64,000 nucleotides of DNA from Granulicella sibirica (lineage in GTDB: Bacteria; Acidobacteriota; Terriglobia; Terriglobales; Acidobacteriaceae). Within the stretch, counting starts at the first letter, position 1, and every line of letters begins with the position of its first letter. Both the position numbers and the translations under genes were made by a program. Shown piece after piece: positions 1 to 9,515 of the stretch. Location: the NCBI RefSeq assembly GCF_004115155.1, contig NZ_RDSM01000001.1, positions 1,550,001-1,614,000 on the forward strand. The letters are read 5' to 3'. Under the pieces are notes generated by a model. That model searched no databases and was not told where the DNA came from. It worked only from the letters and a program-made list of their open reading frames with translations.

Positions 1-64
1 TTTTAGCCCAGGGAAGATCTGCATTCACGCAAAGAAACCCCATTCCGTTGGAGGGTATGCCGTC

Positions 65-3000
65 GTGCATTCAAAGTTCAAAGTCCTAGCCGCCTCCTCT
101 CTGCTCGCCCTTGTTCAACTTCTTACGCCAGCCGCAAACGCCCAGCAGACCCTCGGAGCCATCGTCGGAACCGTGACGGATGCCACCGGAAGCGTCCTTC
201 CCGACGCCACTGTCACGGCGGTCGCCGACGGGACCAACCTCACCCGCACCACGCAGTCCAGCTCGTCCGGCAGCTACGCGCTTCAGAACCTGCCCATCGG
301 AAGCTACTCGGTCACCATCAGCGACACCGGTTTTACGTCCGTGAAGTTCCCGGGCATCAATATCCAGGCGGATCGCACGGTGACGCTTCCTGCGACCCTC
401 GCCGTCGGCTCCACCAACGAGAGCGTCACCGTCGAAGCCACGCCGCTCCTGAACGCCGTCGACACGACGAACGGTTACGTGCTCGATAAGGCACAGATCG
501 AAGCCATCCCGCTTCCCACCGGAAGCTTCACCGGCCTCGCCATCCTCTCGCCCGGCGTCAACGCCGAACTCCCGTCCGGCACCGGCGCTCTCTCCGGCCT
601 CGGCAACTCCCCGATCTGGGCAAACGGCCAGCGCGACACCTCGAACAGCTTCTCGCTGAACGGCGTCGATGCCTCAAATCTCTTCAACGGCAAGTCGACC
701 TCGAACGTCGGCTCCGCACGCGTCGTCAACTCGACCGGCGTCTCCTCGAGCACCGGCGCAGCCGGCGTCATCCAGTCTTCTGCCTCGATCTATCTCTCAA
801 TCGGCAATGCGATCCCCACCCCCGCTCCTGAGACCATCCAGGAAGTTCACGTCAATGCCTCCATGTACGACGCCCAACAGGGTTCCACCTCCGGCGCTCA
901 TATCGACATGAGCACCTCCACCGGAACGAACTCTTATCACGGCCAGGTCTACGGACGCCGCGGCACCAACGCCATGAACGCCGCGCCCTTCTTCTTCAAG
1001 AACGATGACGACATCCCGGCCAACCTGAAGAATCCGCAGCTCCACCGCTACGTCGTAGGCGGAACCTTCGGCGGTCCCATCATCAAGGACAAGCTCTTCG
1101 GCTTCGTCGCCTACCAGCACCTGCAGGTCTCCGACTCCGAGATTGGCTACTCCTTCCTCGACGTCCCCGTCGGCCTCTCCGACACTACGCGCGACGCCGC
1201 CAGCTTCGCCACCCTCGTGAACAACCAGTACGGCACCAGCCTCGGCGCCGGCGACATCGATAAGACAGCCCTCGCGCTCTTCAACTCGCCCGCGCTCTCC
1301 GGTCAGCCCGGCAAGTGGCTCATCCCCAACGACACCGCATCCGGCAGCCTCTCTCCGACCCACCCCTTCGACGCCTTCATCCCAGGAACCGGCCGCTTCA
1401 AGGCCGACATCGGCGTCGCCAACCTCGACTACAACGCCACCAAGAAGGACACGCTCGCGCTCAAGTACTACTACCAGCACGATCCCACCCTCGCCCCTTA
1501 CGCCTACTCGAGCGTCCCCGGTTTCACCGAGCATCTCGACTCCGGCGCGCAGGTCTTCTCCATCGTCAACACCTACCTGGTGAAGTCGAACCTCTCCACT
1601 ACTCAGACCCTCGGCTATATCCGCGAGAAGACCTACGCGACCAACGAGCAGCCCTTCGGCCCCTCAGCTATCCCGGGAGGCAACGTCGGCACGGTCTCGA
1701 TCAATCAGTTCGGGTCCAACTACTTTCCCGGCGTGTCGATCGTGAATGTCCTGGGCTCCACCGCCAATAACGCCGGAGTCGGAACCGGCATCCTCAACAT
1801 CGGCCCGAACGCCGAAGGCCAGGGCCCGAACACCGGGGTCTTCCAGAACCGTCTCCAGCCCTCGGCCAACGCCATCTGGACCCTCGGCAAGCACACCGTC
1901 ACCTTCGGCGGAAGCTACAGCTACACCCAGCTCAACACCATCGACAAGCGCCCCGGTACGGGAACGATTGCCACCGACGATCTCAGCCAGTACGCCCAGG
2001 GTCTCGTGACCCCCGGCGGCTCGTCCACTGGCTTCTATGTCAGCTCGTTCCTTCAGGGCAATGCGAGCCGCTACTACCGCGCCAATCAGGTCGGCATGTA
2101 CGTGCAGGACAAGTTTCAGGTGACCCCAACCCTCTCGCTCACCGCCGGTCTTCGCTACGACTGGGATGGCGGCCTCACCGAGAAGGAAGGCCGCATCTTC
2201 AACTTCGACCCCACCCTTTACAAGTACAACGCCGCCGCCGATAACATCGACAACCCCGGCTTCATCATCGCCGGCAACAACACTAATGGCACATCCGGCG
2301 TCAGCCCCACCACCCTCACCGGCCGCCAGTACGGTATCGGCCCGCGCCTCGGTGCCGCCTGGTCGCCCACCATGTTCAACAGTAAGGTCGTCGTCCGCTC
2401 GGGCTTCGGCATGTACTACGATCGCGGCGAACTCTTCAGCTACTTCTCGCCCGGATACGCCATCGGAACCGTCACCGGCGGGCCCTTCGGCGTCAACCAG
2501 CAACTTCCCTTCGTGACGGCGCAATCCTGCGTACCGACCAACTTCTACGAGGGTTTTCTTCCCACGTGCGACGGAACCAATGCTGGCGGCAATCTCGCCA
2601 ACCCCTACGGCAGTTCGCAGAGCGCGCCTCCGACCAACCCCAAGTCCTCCGACCTCAGCAAGTACCTGCCGAACCTCGCATCGATCAACAATGGCGGCCA
2701 GCCCATCTCGCTCGGCGTCTACGACCGCGCCAACAAGCTTCCCTACACCTATAACTACACCCTCGACATCCAGTGGCAGCCGCGCAACGACCTCGCCATC
2801 TCGCTCGGCTACGTCGGCAACCTTGGTCGCCATCAGGTGATCCCGGTGCCCTTCAACCAGCCCAACATCGCTACCCCATCGAGCCCCATCAACGGCGAGA
2901 AATACACCTACGGCTACACCGTCGAGGGAGCCCAACTCAACGATGGAAGCGACTACAAGTTCGACTACGAAGGCGGCAACGTCGACCATCGCGTCCCCTA

Positions 3001-3883
3001 CCTCGGCTATGCGGCTGAGTCGATCGACTACAAGGCAGGCGGCATCGACGCCTATAACGCCCTGCAGGCGCATATCGAAAAGCGCATGAGCCACGGCGTC
3101 TCGGTCGGCATGTCCTACACCTGGTCGCACGCGCTCGATGAGCAGAGCGGTCTCGGCCTCTTCTACAACGGCAACAATCCGCTCAACCTGCGCGACGCCT
3201 ACGGCTCGGCCGACTTCGACCGCACCCACGTTCTCAACTTCAACTACGTCTTCCGCTTCCCTGACCTCGCCGAGAAGCACTCCATCATGGGCCGCATCGC
3301 CAACGGCTGGTCGCTCGTCGGCCTCACCGTTCTCCAAAGTGGTCAGCCCTACTCGGTCATCGACTTCACCGGAGCCGTCGGCAGCATCTACTACTCCACG
3401 AACAACGGCATCACCAATCCCATCGTGCCGCTCGCACCCGGTTGCACCCCACAGAACGCCAAGACCGGCCTCTCGGGAGCATTCGGCGATGCGGCCCTCA
3501 AGGCCTCCTGCTTCACCGTCCCGCTGCTCGCCCCCGGAGCTCTCAACGGAGCCATCCCCTCGACCGACAACTTCGAGACGAGCTTCACCAGTGGCCAGCG
3601 CAATATCTTCCGTCAGTCCTTCCAGAAGCGTGCTGACGCTTCGATCTTAAAGGTAGCGAACATCAACGACCGCTACAGCCTCAAGTACACCTTCGACATC
3701 TATAACCTCACCAACACCTCTAGCTTCGACATCCCTGGGAACGAGGTCTCGCAAAACCAGAACTTCAACAACTTCCCCACCTATGGTCAGCCGCTCTACA
3801 ACGCACCCTTCGGTCTTGGCGTTGTCACCCACACCATCGGCAGCCCACGGCAGATCCAGATGTCGCTTCGGCTTCTGTTCTAA
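65..3883 (+). CDS. TonB-dependent receptor, Oar-like, with carboxypeptidase-regulatory N-terminal domain
   Basis: Outer-membrane beta-barrel receptor of the Oar/CarboxypepD_reg type that is strongly expanded in Acidobacteriota; such proteins are thought to import large or carbohydrate-derived ligands using TonB energy. The start is a GTG preceded by GGAGGG at 50-55; an ATG at 57 is out of frame and closes at once. Residues 1-26 form a signal peptide ending in an Ala-rich cleavage site before QQ. Residues about 28-115 are a carboxypeptidase-regulatory-like beta-sandwich (GTVTDATGSVLPDATVTA). A plug-like region follows, then a barrel rich in Tyr/Asn strands that ends in a terminal Phe (MSLRLLF), as expected for outer-membrane insertion. 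The 1272-residue length is normal for this group. It stands alone, so the substrate cannot be inferred from neighbours. Confidence 0.93.
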   Translation: MHSKFKVLAASSLLALVQLLTPAANAQQTLGAIVGTVTDATGSVLPDATVTAVADGTNLTRTTQSSSSGSYALQNLPIGSYSVTISDTGFTSVKFPGINIQADRTVTLPATLAVGSTNESVTVEATPLLNAVDTTNGYVLDKAQIEAIPLPTGSFTGLAILSPGVNAELPSGTGALSGLGNSPIWANGQRDTSNSFSLNGVDASNLFNGKSTSNVGSARVVNSTGVSSSTGAAGVIQSSASIYLSIGNAIPTPAPETIQEVHVNASMYDAQQGSTSGAHIDMSTSTGTNSYHGQVYGRRGTNAMNAAPFFFKNDDDIPANLKNPQLHRYVVGGTFGGPIIKDKLFGFVAYQHLQVSDSEIGYSFLDVPVGLSDTTRDAASFATLVNNQYGTSLGAGDIDKTALALFNSPALSGQPGKWLIPNDTASGSLSPTHPFDAFIPGTGRFKADIGVANLDYNATKKDTLALKYYYQHDPTLAPYAYSSVPGFTEHLDSGAQVFSIVNTYLVKSNLSTTQTLGYIREKTYATNEQPFGPSAIPGGNVGTVSINQFGSNYFPGVSIVNVLGSTANNAGVGTGILNIGPNAEGQGPNTGVFQNRLQPSANAIWTLGKHTVTFGGSYSYTQLNTIDKRPGTGTIATDDLSQYAQGLVTPGGSSTGFYVSSFLQGNASRYYRANQVGMYVQDKFQVTPTLSLTAGLRYDWDGGLTEKEGRIFNFDPTLYKYNAAADNIDNPGFIIAGNNTNGTSGVSPTTLTGRQYGIGPRLGAAWSPTMFNSKVVVRSGFGMYYDRGELFSYFSPGYAIGTVTGGPFGVNQQLPFVTAQSCVPTNFYEGFLPTCDGTNAGGNLANPYGSSQSAPPTNPKSSDLSKYLPNLASINNGGQPISLGVYDRANKLPYTYNYTLDIQWQPRNDLAISLGYVGNLGRHQVIPVPFNQPNIATPSSPINGEKYTYGYTVEGAQLNDGSDYKFDYEGGNVDHRVPYLGYAAESIDYKAGGIDAYNALQAHIEKRMSHGVSVGMSYTWSHALDEQSGLGLFYNGNNPLNLRDAYGSADFDRTHVLNFNYVFRFPDLAEKHSIMGRIANGWSLVGLTVLQSGQPYSVIDFTGAVGSIYYSTNNGITNPIVPLAPGCTPQNAKTGLSGAFGDAALKASCFTVPLLAPGALNGAIPSTDNFETSFTSGQRNIFRQSFQKRADASILKVANINDRYSLKYTFDIYNLTNTSSFDIPGNEVSQNQNFNNFPTYGQPLYNAPFGLGVVTHTIGSPRQIQMSLRLLF

Positions 3884-3909
3884 CAACGAGGAAGCATTAA
3901 GTCGCTGCA

Positions 3910-3950
3910 AAATGCCCCACGCGCCACAAGCGCATGGGGCATTTCTTTCG
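3910..3950 (+). terminator. Rho-independent-type terminator after the TonB receptor
   Basis: A perfect 10-bp stem (AAATGCCCCA at 3910-3919 with TGGGGCATTT at 3935-3944) with a GC-containing loop lies 26 bases after the receptor stop and runs into a short T-rich tail. The stem sequence is nearly symmetric, so it could serve both convergent genes. Confidence 0.7.
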
Positions 3951-3978
3951 CCATCCATGGTGAGTTCAAGTCGTTTTA

Positions 3979-4075
3979 TTTGAAGACTTTAGAGATTTGG
4001 ACCACGTGTTTTCAAGACTTTACAGCCGTTTTTTCTCGAAGTCCAGAGCTAACCCTTTTCTTTTGAAGACTTTAG
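3979..4075. repeat. Short direct repeats between convergent genes
   Basis: The 14-mer TTTGAAGACTTTAG occurs at 3979-3992 and again at 4062-4075, where it overlaps the stop of the leftward oxidoreductase gene. A variant, TTTTCAAGACTTTACAG, lies at 4009-4025. The spacing is uneven. No function is evident. Confidence 0.5.
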
Positions 4076-5646
4076 GACTTTTCACCCAGGGTGGGGGTAC
4101 TCAGAAACCGGTCGGCAGTCCGCAGCGAAAGCGCCATGATCGTCAGCGCCGGATTCGCCGCCAGCGAACTCGGAAACACCGAGTTATCGCAGATCCACAG
4201 ATTCGGAATCTCGAAGCTCCTCCCAAACGAATCGACAACACCGTCTCTCTCGTTCCCGGCCATCCGGCAAGTCCCAATTACGTGCGCCGACCGCTGAAAG
4301 GTCCAGACGTCTGTCGCTCCCGCAGCCTTCCACGCCTCCGTCATCACCTTCTCACCATGCGCCGACATCGCCTTCTCAGCCTCGCCATACGAGAACCGCA
4401 CCAGCACCTTCGGCACTCCAAACCCATCCACCTCATTTGACAGCGTCAGTGCATTCCGCTCATCCGGAAGGCAATCCCCATTCATCCCGATCCCCCCAAG
4501 ATAGTTGTACTGATCCAGGTAGTCGACCAACGCCTTCCCCCATAGCTTCCGTCCCCGCGCCACCTGGGAAGCAAACGTCACCGGCACAACCCCAAGACTC
4601 TGCACGATATATCCGCCGGGATAGTCCGCATCCGGAGCCCGCATCAGGTCCTCCGAGATGAGCGACGCCGGAAAGCCCTTGTTCATCCGCATGGACTCCG
4701 CGAACGTCCCCCACACCTGCGTCGCCACATGCGCCATAAAGTTCCGCCCGACCAGCCCGCTCCCGTTCGCCAGCCCCCGGTTGAGCAGCAGACGGGGCGT
4801 CTCGACCGCTCCCCCACACAGAAACACCGCCCGACACCTCTGCCGCACATCCTGCCCATCGTGCCGATACACGACTGCCGTCACCAGCCCGGCGGCATCC
4901 CGCTCGATATCCAGCACGAACGACTCCGCCCGTATCTCCGCCCCCGCCCCAATCGCCACCGGCAGATACGTGACATCCATGCTCGCCTTGGCCCCGTTCC
5001 GGCACCCCTGATGGCAGTATCCCCGGTTCACACAGGCATGCCGCAACGGATACCCCGGCTGGCTATAGTCCCGTGACACCACCGCCACCGGAGCCTCGGC
5101 GGTCCTCAGCCCAAGCGCCCGGAACCCCTTCTCCATTGCCTGCGCCGGAGCGTTCAGGGCCACCGGCGGAAGCGGATAACGCCGCGCCGGATCCCACGGA
5201 TAGTCTTCCGGCCCCGACACCCCGAGGAAACCCTCCACCTGTACGTAGTACGGCAGCAACTCCTCCGCCGTCAGCGGCCAGTCCGCCCCCACCCCGAACT
5301 CCGTGCGGATCCGCAGGTCCCGCGCGTCGGCCCGAGGCACAAACGCTCCCCAGTGCAGCGTCGATCCCCCCACCCCCGTCCCGCTGTTGTTCCCCCCAAA
5401 CGCCGTAGGGGTACCCCCCCCACTGATCCTCTCCCCCTGCCAATAGATCCCGCCCTGCGCCTTCTCGTCCGTCGCAAAATCAGCCGGATCCCACCACTTC
5501 CCCGCCTCGATGGCCACCACTTTCAACCCAGCCAACGCAAGCCTCGCCAGCAGCGGAGCCCCACCCGCCCCTGTCCCGATCACCACCGCATCGACGATAT
5601 CGTTCGTGCTGTATTGCTTCATGCCAGCTTGATCCTGTGCCGTCAT
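4072..5646 (-). CDS. GMC-family FAD-dependent oxidoreductase, gluconate/sugar dehydrogenase large-subunit type
   Basis: Flavoprotein dehydrogenase of the glucose-methanol-choline family, 524 residues. A dinucleotide-binding motif for FAD sits near residues 21-35 (VVIGTGAGGAPLLARLA), and the GGSTLHWGAF segment typical of the family follows. The C-terminal active-site region shows HVIGTCRM, then NPALTIMAL, the His/Asn pair region of GMC enzymes. No Tat or Sec signal is visible. The start overlaps the stop of the upstream small-subunit gene by 4 bases, so the two are translationally coupled, as in membrane gluconate or sorbitol dehydrogenases. No cytochrome c subunit follows. The oxidised substrate (sugar, sugar acid or alcohol) is not determinable here. 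Confidence 0.88.
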   Translation of the reverse strand: MTAQDQAGMKQYSTNDIVDAVVIGTGAGGAPLLARLALAGLKVVAIEAGKWWDPADFATDEKAQGGIYWQGERISGGGTPTAFGGNNSGTGVGGSTLHWGAFVPRADARDLRIRTEFGVGADWPLTAEELLPYYVQVEGFLGVSGPEDYPWDPARRYPLPPVALNAPAQAMEKGFRALGLRTAEAPVAVVSRDYSQPGYPLRHACVNRGYCHQGCRNGAKASMDVTYLPVAIGAGAEIRAESFVLDIERDAAGLVTAVVYRHDGQDVRQRCRAVFLCGGAVETPRLLLNRGLANGSGLVGRNFMAHVATQVWGTFAESMRMNKGFPASLISEDLMRAPDADYPGGYIVQSLGVVPVTFASQVARGRKLWGKALVDYLDQYNYLGGIGMNGDCLPDERNALTLSNEVDGFGVPKVLVRFSYGEAEKAMSAHGEKVMTEAWKAAGATDVWTFQRSAHVIGTCRMAGNERDGVVDSFGRSFEIPNLWICDNSVFPSSLAANPALTIMALSLRTADRFLSTPTLGEKS

Positions 5647-6242
5647 CGAGCTTTACCCTCAGGCTCCCACGCTTCCACTTCCCCCATCCCGATCAGCACG
5701 AAGCCCTTCTGGGTCGCCGCATCCGCTCCATCCCCGATCCCGCTGTACCCAATTCGCGCAAACGTGCCCGGATGCGCCATGTACATCTCCGCCGCATACG
5801 AGAGGAGTTCCTCCGCCCACCGCCCCATGTCCAACAAATCGCCCTGTAGCGTTCCGTTGACGGCGTCCACCAAAAGCTCGTCCTGCGCCTCCGCCCCGAG
5901 AACCGCGAACCCCTTCCCAGACCTTAGCAGCGCCGTCTCATCGAGAACCGCAAGCCCGATTCGGATCGCCATTCCGTCCTCGGGAAGTACCTCGTACCGC
6001 CAGCCGTTGCCTCCTCCGCTCGCGAGCATCGTGTCCACACGCGCCGCGAGGTCGATCGGCTCTGGCCCATCCTGCGGAACCATGCGTGCAAGCACGGCTC
6101 GCAGGGTCGGCAGCCCCTGCGCATCGATTACCAGAGGCACATATTCAGGGTTGTCCAGCTTCGCCCGCTCCAGCAACACCTTCCGCGTCGCCGGCGAAAC
6201 CCGGTCCGACTCGATCAGCCGCAGATACTCCTGATCCACCAT
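5643..6242 (-). CDS. Gluconate 2-dehydrogenase subunit 3-like small subunit
   Basis: Protein of 199 residues matching the gluconate 2-dehydrogenase subunit 3 family by its overall pattern: an N-terminal helical part, a central RVDTMLASG region, and a C-terminal segment with MAHPGTFARIGYSG, which resembles the conserved Gly/Pro-rich end of this family. Such subunits partner a GMC flavoprotein and, in exported versions, carry a Tat signal that takes the complex across the membrane. No twin-arginine signal is visible here, so this complex may stay in the cytoplasm or the true start may differ. The gene directly precedes and overlaps the large-subunit gene. It is divergent from dut with a 141-base gap. 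Confidence 0.75.
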   Translation of the reverse strand: MVDQEYLRLIESDRVSPATRKVLLERAKLDNPEYVPLVIDAQGLPTLRAVLARMVPQDGPEPIDLAARVDTMLASGGGNGWRYEVLPEDGMAIRIGLAVLDETALLRSGKGFAVLGAEAQDELLVDAVNGTLQGDLLDMGRWAEELLSYAAEMYMAHPGTFARIGYSGIGDGADAATQKGFVLIGMGEVEAWEPEGKAR

Positions 6243-6383
6243 CCGTCACTCTCCTCGCATCCTCCCTTGTTGTATCTTCCGGCGGACCCGGTGCACACTG
6301 AAATCGTCGCCGCATTTCGCTCGCCGAACATTCGACTGCCGAAACACACGCACCATCGCTCCCGAGAAAGATACCCTCCGCAC

Positions 6384-6833
6384 ATGAACACAACAATGCA
6401 GCCGATCCCGATCAAGGTCCAGCGCCTCACCCCGACCGCCCAGATGCCCACCTACGCCCACACGGGCCCCTGGGGCGATCTCGCCGCCGACCTCTATGCG
6501 TCTGCCCCGCACACACTCGCCGCAGGCAAGACAGCCGCCGTCCCTACCGGCCTCGCATTCGAATTCCCCGCGAGCCACGGAGCCTTGATCGAGGACCGCT
6601 CCAGCCTGGCCGTCCGAGGCCTCACCACCCTCGCGGGCGTGATCGATCCTGGCTATCGCGGCGAACTCAAGGTCGTCATGACGAACCTCAGCCCTAACCC
6701 GGTCCACATCGCCCCCGGCGACCGCATCGCGCAGCTTCGCATCGTCCAGCGCCTCGAAGCTGCCTTCGAAGAGGTCTCAAGCCTCGTTGAAACCGAGCGC
6801 AACGAGGGAGGCTTCGGGAGCACCGGCGTCTAG
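6384..6833 (+). CDS. dut: dUTP diphosphatase (dUTPase)
   Basis: Hydrolyses dUTP to dUMP and pyrophosphate, keeping uracil out of DNA and feeding dTMP synthesis. The trimeric all-beta family's five motifs are all present: I near GDLAADLYAS, II DRSSLAVRG, III GVIDPGYRGELKVVMTN, IV GDRIAQLRIV, and the glycine-rich C-terminal motif V RNEGGFGSTG that closes over the active site. The chosen ATG gives 149 residues, the usual length. An upstream in-frame start at 6267 would add 39 residues unlike the family and lies in the divergent promoter region, so it is rejected. Confidence 0.93.
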   Translation: MNTTMQPIPIKVQRLTPTAQMPTYAHTGPWGDLAADLYASAPHTLAAGKTAAVPTGLAFEFPASHGALIEDRSSLAVRGLTTLAGVIDPGYRGELKVVMTNLSPNPVHIAPGDRIAQLRIVQRLEAAFEEVSSLVETERNEGGFGSTGV

Positions 6834-6953
6834 CGCCGCGCACACCCAAAGCGGTGCACCAAACCTCGTGCAACAGAGGAATTTCGGGCCTCGCCCCGTC
6901 TTTACCACACTCATTCGTCGCCCCGTAACATGCGACAATCGAACCAGCGAGCC

Positions 6954-9515
6954 ATGCCCAAACAGCAAGTTCAGCCTCACCCGTATCTCCCCGCCGCCCC
7001 CGAGGGCCAGACCCCGAGCCCCTGTACCATCACCCCCGCTCTGCTCAAGACGCACAGCATCACCCAGGCCGAGTACGAGAGCCTCCACGCCAAGCTTGGG
7101 CGCACGCCGTCCTTGACCGAGTTGGGCATCTTCTCCGTCATGTGGTCGGAGCACTGCAGCTACAAGAGCTCGCGCGTTCACCTCAAGCGGCTTCCGACCA
7201 AGGGCGACCGCCTCACCGGACCCGGGTCGGTAGTACAAGGTCCAGGCGAGAATGCCGGCATCATCGACGTCGGCGATGGCTGGGCCTGCGCGTTCAAGAT
7301 CGAGTCCCACAACCACCCAAGCTACATCGAGCCCTACCAGGGCGCGGCGACCGGCGTCGGCGGCATCCTTCGGGATATCTTCACCATGAACGCCCGCCCC
7401 ATGGCTGTCATGGATTCCCTCCGCTTCGGCCCCCTGTCCCCTCCCGAAACTCCGGAAGAGGGCGACCCCACCGACTACCACCGCAACCGCCACACCATGC
7501 AGGGCGTCGTCCACGGCGTGGCCGGCTACGGCAACTGCTTCGGCGTCCCGAACCTCGGCGGCGAAACCCGCTTCGAGTCCTGCTACTCCGGCAACCCGCT
7601 CCTGAACGCCTTCGCCCTCGGCCTCGTGCGCAAGGACGAGATCTTCTACGCCAAGGCCACCGGCGTCGGCAATCCGGTCATCTACGTCGGAGCCAAGACG
7701 GGCCGCGACGGCATTCACGGCGCGACGATGGCATCGGAAGAGTTCACCGAAGGCTCCGAGCAGAAGCGTCCGAACGTTCAGATGGGCGATCCGTTCCTCG
7801 AGAAGCTTCTCCTCGAGGCTTGTCTCGAAGCCATGGCGACCGGGGCCGTACTTGGAATACAAGACATGGGAGCCGCCGGCCTCACCTGCTCCACCTGCGA
7901 GATGGGCGCGCGCGGCGAACTCGGCGTCTCCATCGAGCTCGACCTCGTTCCCCAGCGCGAGACCGGTATGACCTCCTACGAGATCATGCTGTCCGAATCG
8001 CAGGAGCGCATGCTCCTCGTCGCGGATGCCGGACGTGAGCAGGAAGTCCTCGACGTCTTCACCAAGTGGGGCCTCGACGCGAGCATCGTCGGCACGGTTA
8101 CGGCCGATGACGTCATGCGAGTCTTCCACCACGGCGAACTGATCGCCGAGATTCCCAACAAGGCTCTCACCGACGAAGCGCCCGTCTACCACCGTCCCGT
8201 AGGCACATGGACCGCGCCCGTGCCCAAGGATCCTCCGGCGTGGGTTCTCGAAGAGCTGAAGAAGCCCCGCGACTACACCGCCGACCTCAAGCGCCTGCTC
8301 GCCAGCGCCAACATCTGCGACAAGCGCTGGATCTACGAGCAGTACGACTCGATGGTCCAGACCAACACCGTCCAGGGCCCCGGCGGCGAGGCCGGCGTCA
8401 TCCGCATTAAGGGCACAGGCAAGTCCGAGGCCGCTCCGCACGCGGAGGCTCCGCGCCACGAAGGCTTCCTCGGCCATCTCGTCGACCTCGTCTCCTCCTC
8501 GACCCCCGAAGGCGAAGCGACCCTCTCGACCGGCAACGTAGATGCCGCCAACCCTGATCTCGATATCGACACAAAGATGGTCGCGAAGCCCGAACGTGGC
8601 CTGGCGATGGCCCTCGCGGGCAATGGCCGCTGGACGTACCTCGACCCCAAGCTCGGAGCCATGCACGCCGTCGCGGAAGCCGCACGGAAGGTCGCCTGCA
8701 CGGGAGCAACGCCAGTCGCCGCTACCAACTGCCTCAACTTCGGCAACCCCGAAAAACCCGAGATCATGGCCCAGCTCTCCGAAGCCATTGACGGTATTGC
8801 CGAAGCATGCAAGGCCCTTGGCACCCCGGTGACCGGAGGTAACGTCAGCCTCTACAATGAGACGCGGGGCGAGGGGATCTATCCAACGCCGGTGATCGGT
8901 ATCGTTGGCATTCTCGACGACGTTTCCACGGCCGTGCCGAACAGCTTCCGTCAGGCAGGCGATCTCATCGTCTTCCTCTCAGCGATCACAGGAGACGGCC
9001 GTCGTGCCTTGCAGGACATGGGTGCCACTGCTTACGCCCAGAGCCGTTCGTTCCCGTTGTGGGGTGAACCGCCTGTCCTTTCTCTCAACGAGGAAGCGGC
9101 CCTGCACAAGGCCCTCACCGCGCTCGCTTCGAACCGCCTGCTCGCCTCCGCGGCCGATCTCTCGGACGGAGGAGCGGCTACGGCGATCGCACGCGCCTGC
9201 ATGCCACAGGAACTCGGCGCAGCAATCTCGATGAAGCTTACAGACGCCTCCCCATTCGCCATCCAGGAGCGCCTCTTCAGCGAGGTCGGATCCTCCGTCA
9301 TCGCAAGCTGCCGCAAAGCCGACTTCCCCGAGATTCAGGCCCTCCTCGCGCAGCACCCAAAGGTGTGGGCATTCCCGATTGGCGAGGTAAGCGCTGGCGC
9401 GATCGAGGTCCGCATCAACGAAGAGCCGGTAATCTCGGCATCACTCGCCGAGTTGCAAGGTGCCTACTCCCAAACCATCGAATCCAATCTAGCCGCCGAG
9501 GTAGCCACCGCATGA
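6954..9515 (+). CDS. purL: Phosphoribosylformylglycinamidine synthase subunit PurL (small type)
   Basis: ATP-dependent amidation of FGAR to FGAM, step four of purine synthesis. The protein is the small PurL that works with separate PurS and PurQ, neither of which is in this window. The N-terminal region carries [12 protein letters not shown], the catalytic His segment of small PurL, and later [20 protein letters not shown], the substrate and ATP site. The second AIRS-like half has [10 protein letters not shown] and [14 protein letters not shown]. At about 853 residues it is longer than the roughly 740 of Bacillus PurL. The excess includes an Ala/Glu/Pro-rich insertion near residues 480-540 and an N-terminal tail. 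An alternative start at 6930 adds eight residues; neither start has a strong ribosome-binding site. It overlaps purF by ATGA. Confidence 0.93.
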   Translation: MPKQQVQPHPYLPAAPEGQTPSPCTITPALLKTHSITQAEYESLHAKLGRTPSLTELGIFSVMWSEHCSYKSSRVHLKRLPTKGDRLTGPGSVVQGPGENAGIIDVGDGWACAFKIESHNHPSYIEPYQGAATGVGGILRDIFTMNARPMAVMDSLRFGPLSPPETPEEGDPTDYHRNRHTMQGVVHGVAGYGNCFGVPNLGGETRFESCYSGNPLLNAFALGLVRKDEIFYAKATGVGNPVIYVGAKTGRDGIHGATMASEEFTEGSEQKRPNVQMGDPFLEKLLLEACLEAMATGAVLGIQDMGAAGLTCSTCEMGARGELGVSIELDLVPQRETGMTSYEIMLSESQERMLLVADAGREQEVLDVFTKWGLDASIVGTVTADDVMRVFHHGELIAEIPNKALTDEAPVYHRPVGTWTAPVPKDPPAWVLEELKKPRDYTADLKRLLASANICDKRWIYEQYDSMVQTNTVQGPGGEAGVIRIKGTGKSEAAPHAEAPRHEGFLGHLVDLVSSSTPEGEATLSTGNVDAANPDLDIDTKMVAKPERGLAMALAGNGRWTYLDPKLGAMHAVAEAARKVACTGATPVAATNCLNFGNPEKPEIMAQLSEAIDGIAEACKALGTPVTGGNVSLYNETRGEGIYPTPVIGIVGILDDVSTAVPNSFRQAGDLIVFLSAITGDGRRALQDMGATAYAQSRSFPLWGEPPVLSLNEEAALHKALTALASNRLLASAADLSDGGAATAIARACMPQELGAAISMKLTDASPFAIQERLFSEVGSSVIASCRKADFPEIQALLAQHPKVWAFPIGEVSAGAIEVRINEEPVISASLAELQGAYSQTIESNLAAEVATA

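Noticed and set aside
1664..3337. A 557-codon open frame antisense to the TonB receptor
   Set aside because: It has no recognisable motif and the composition of an antisense shadow.
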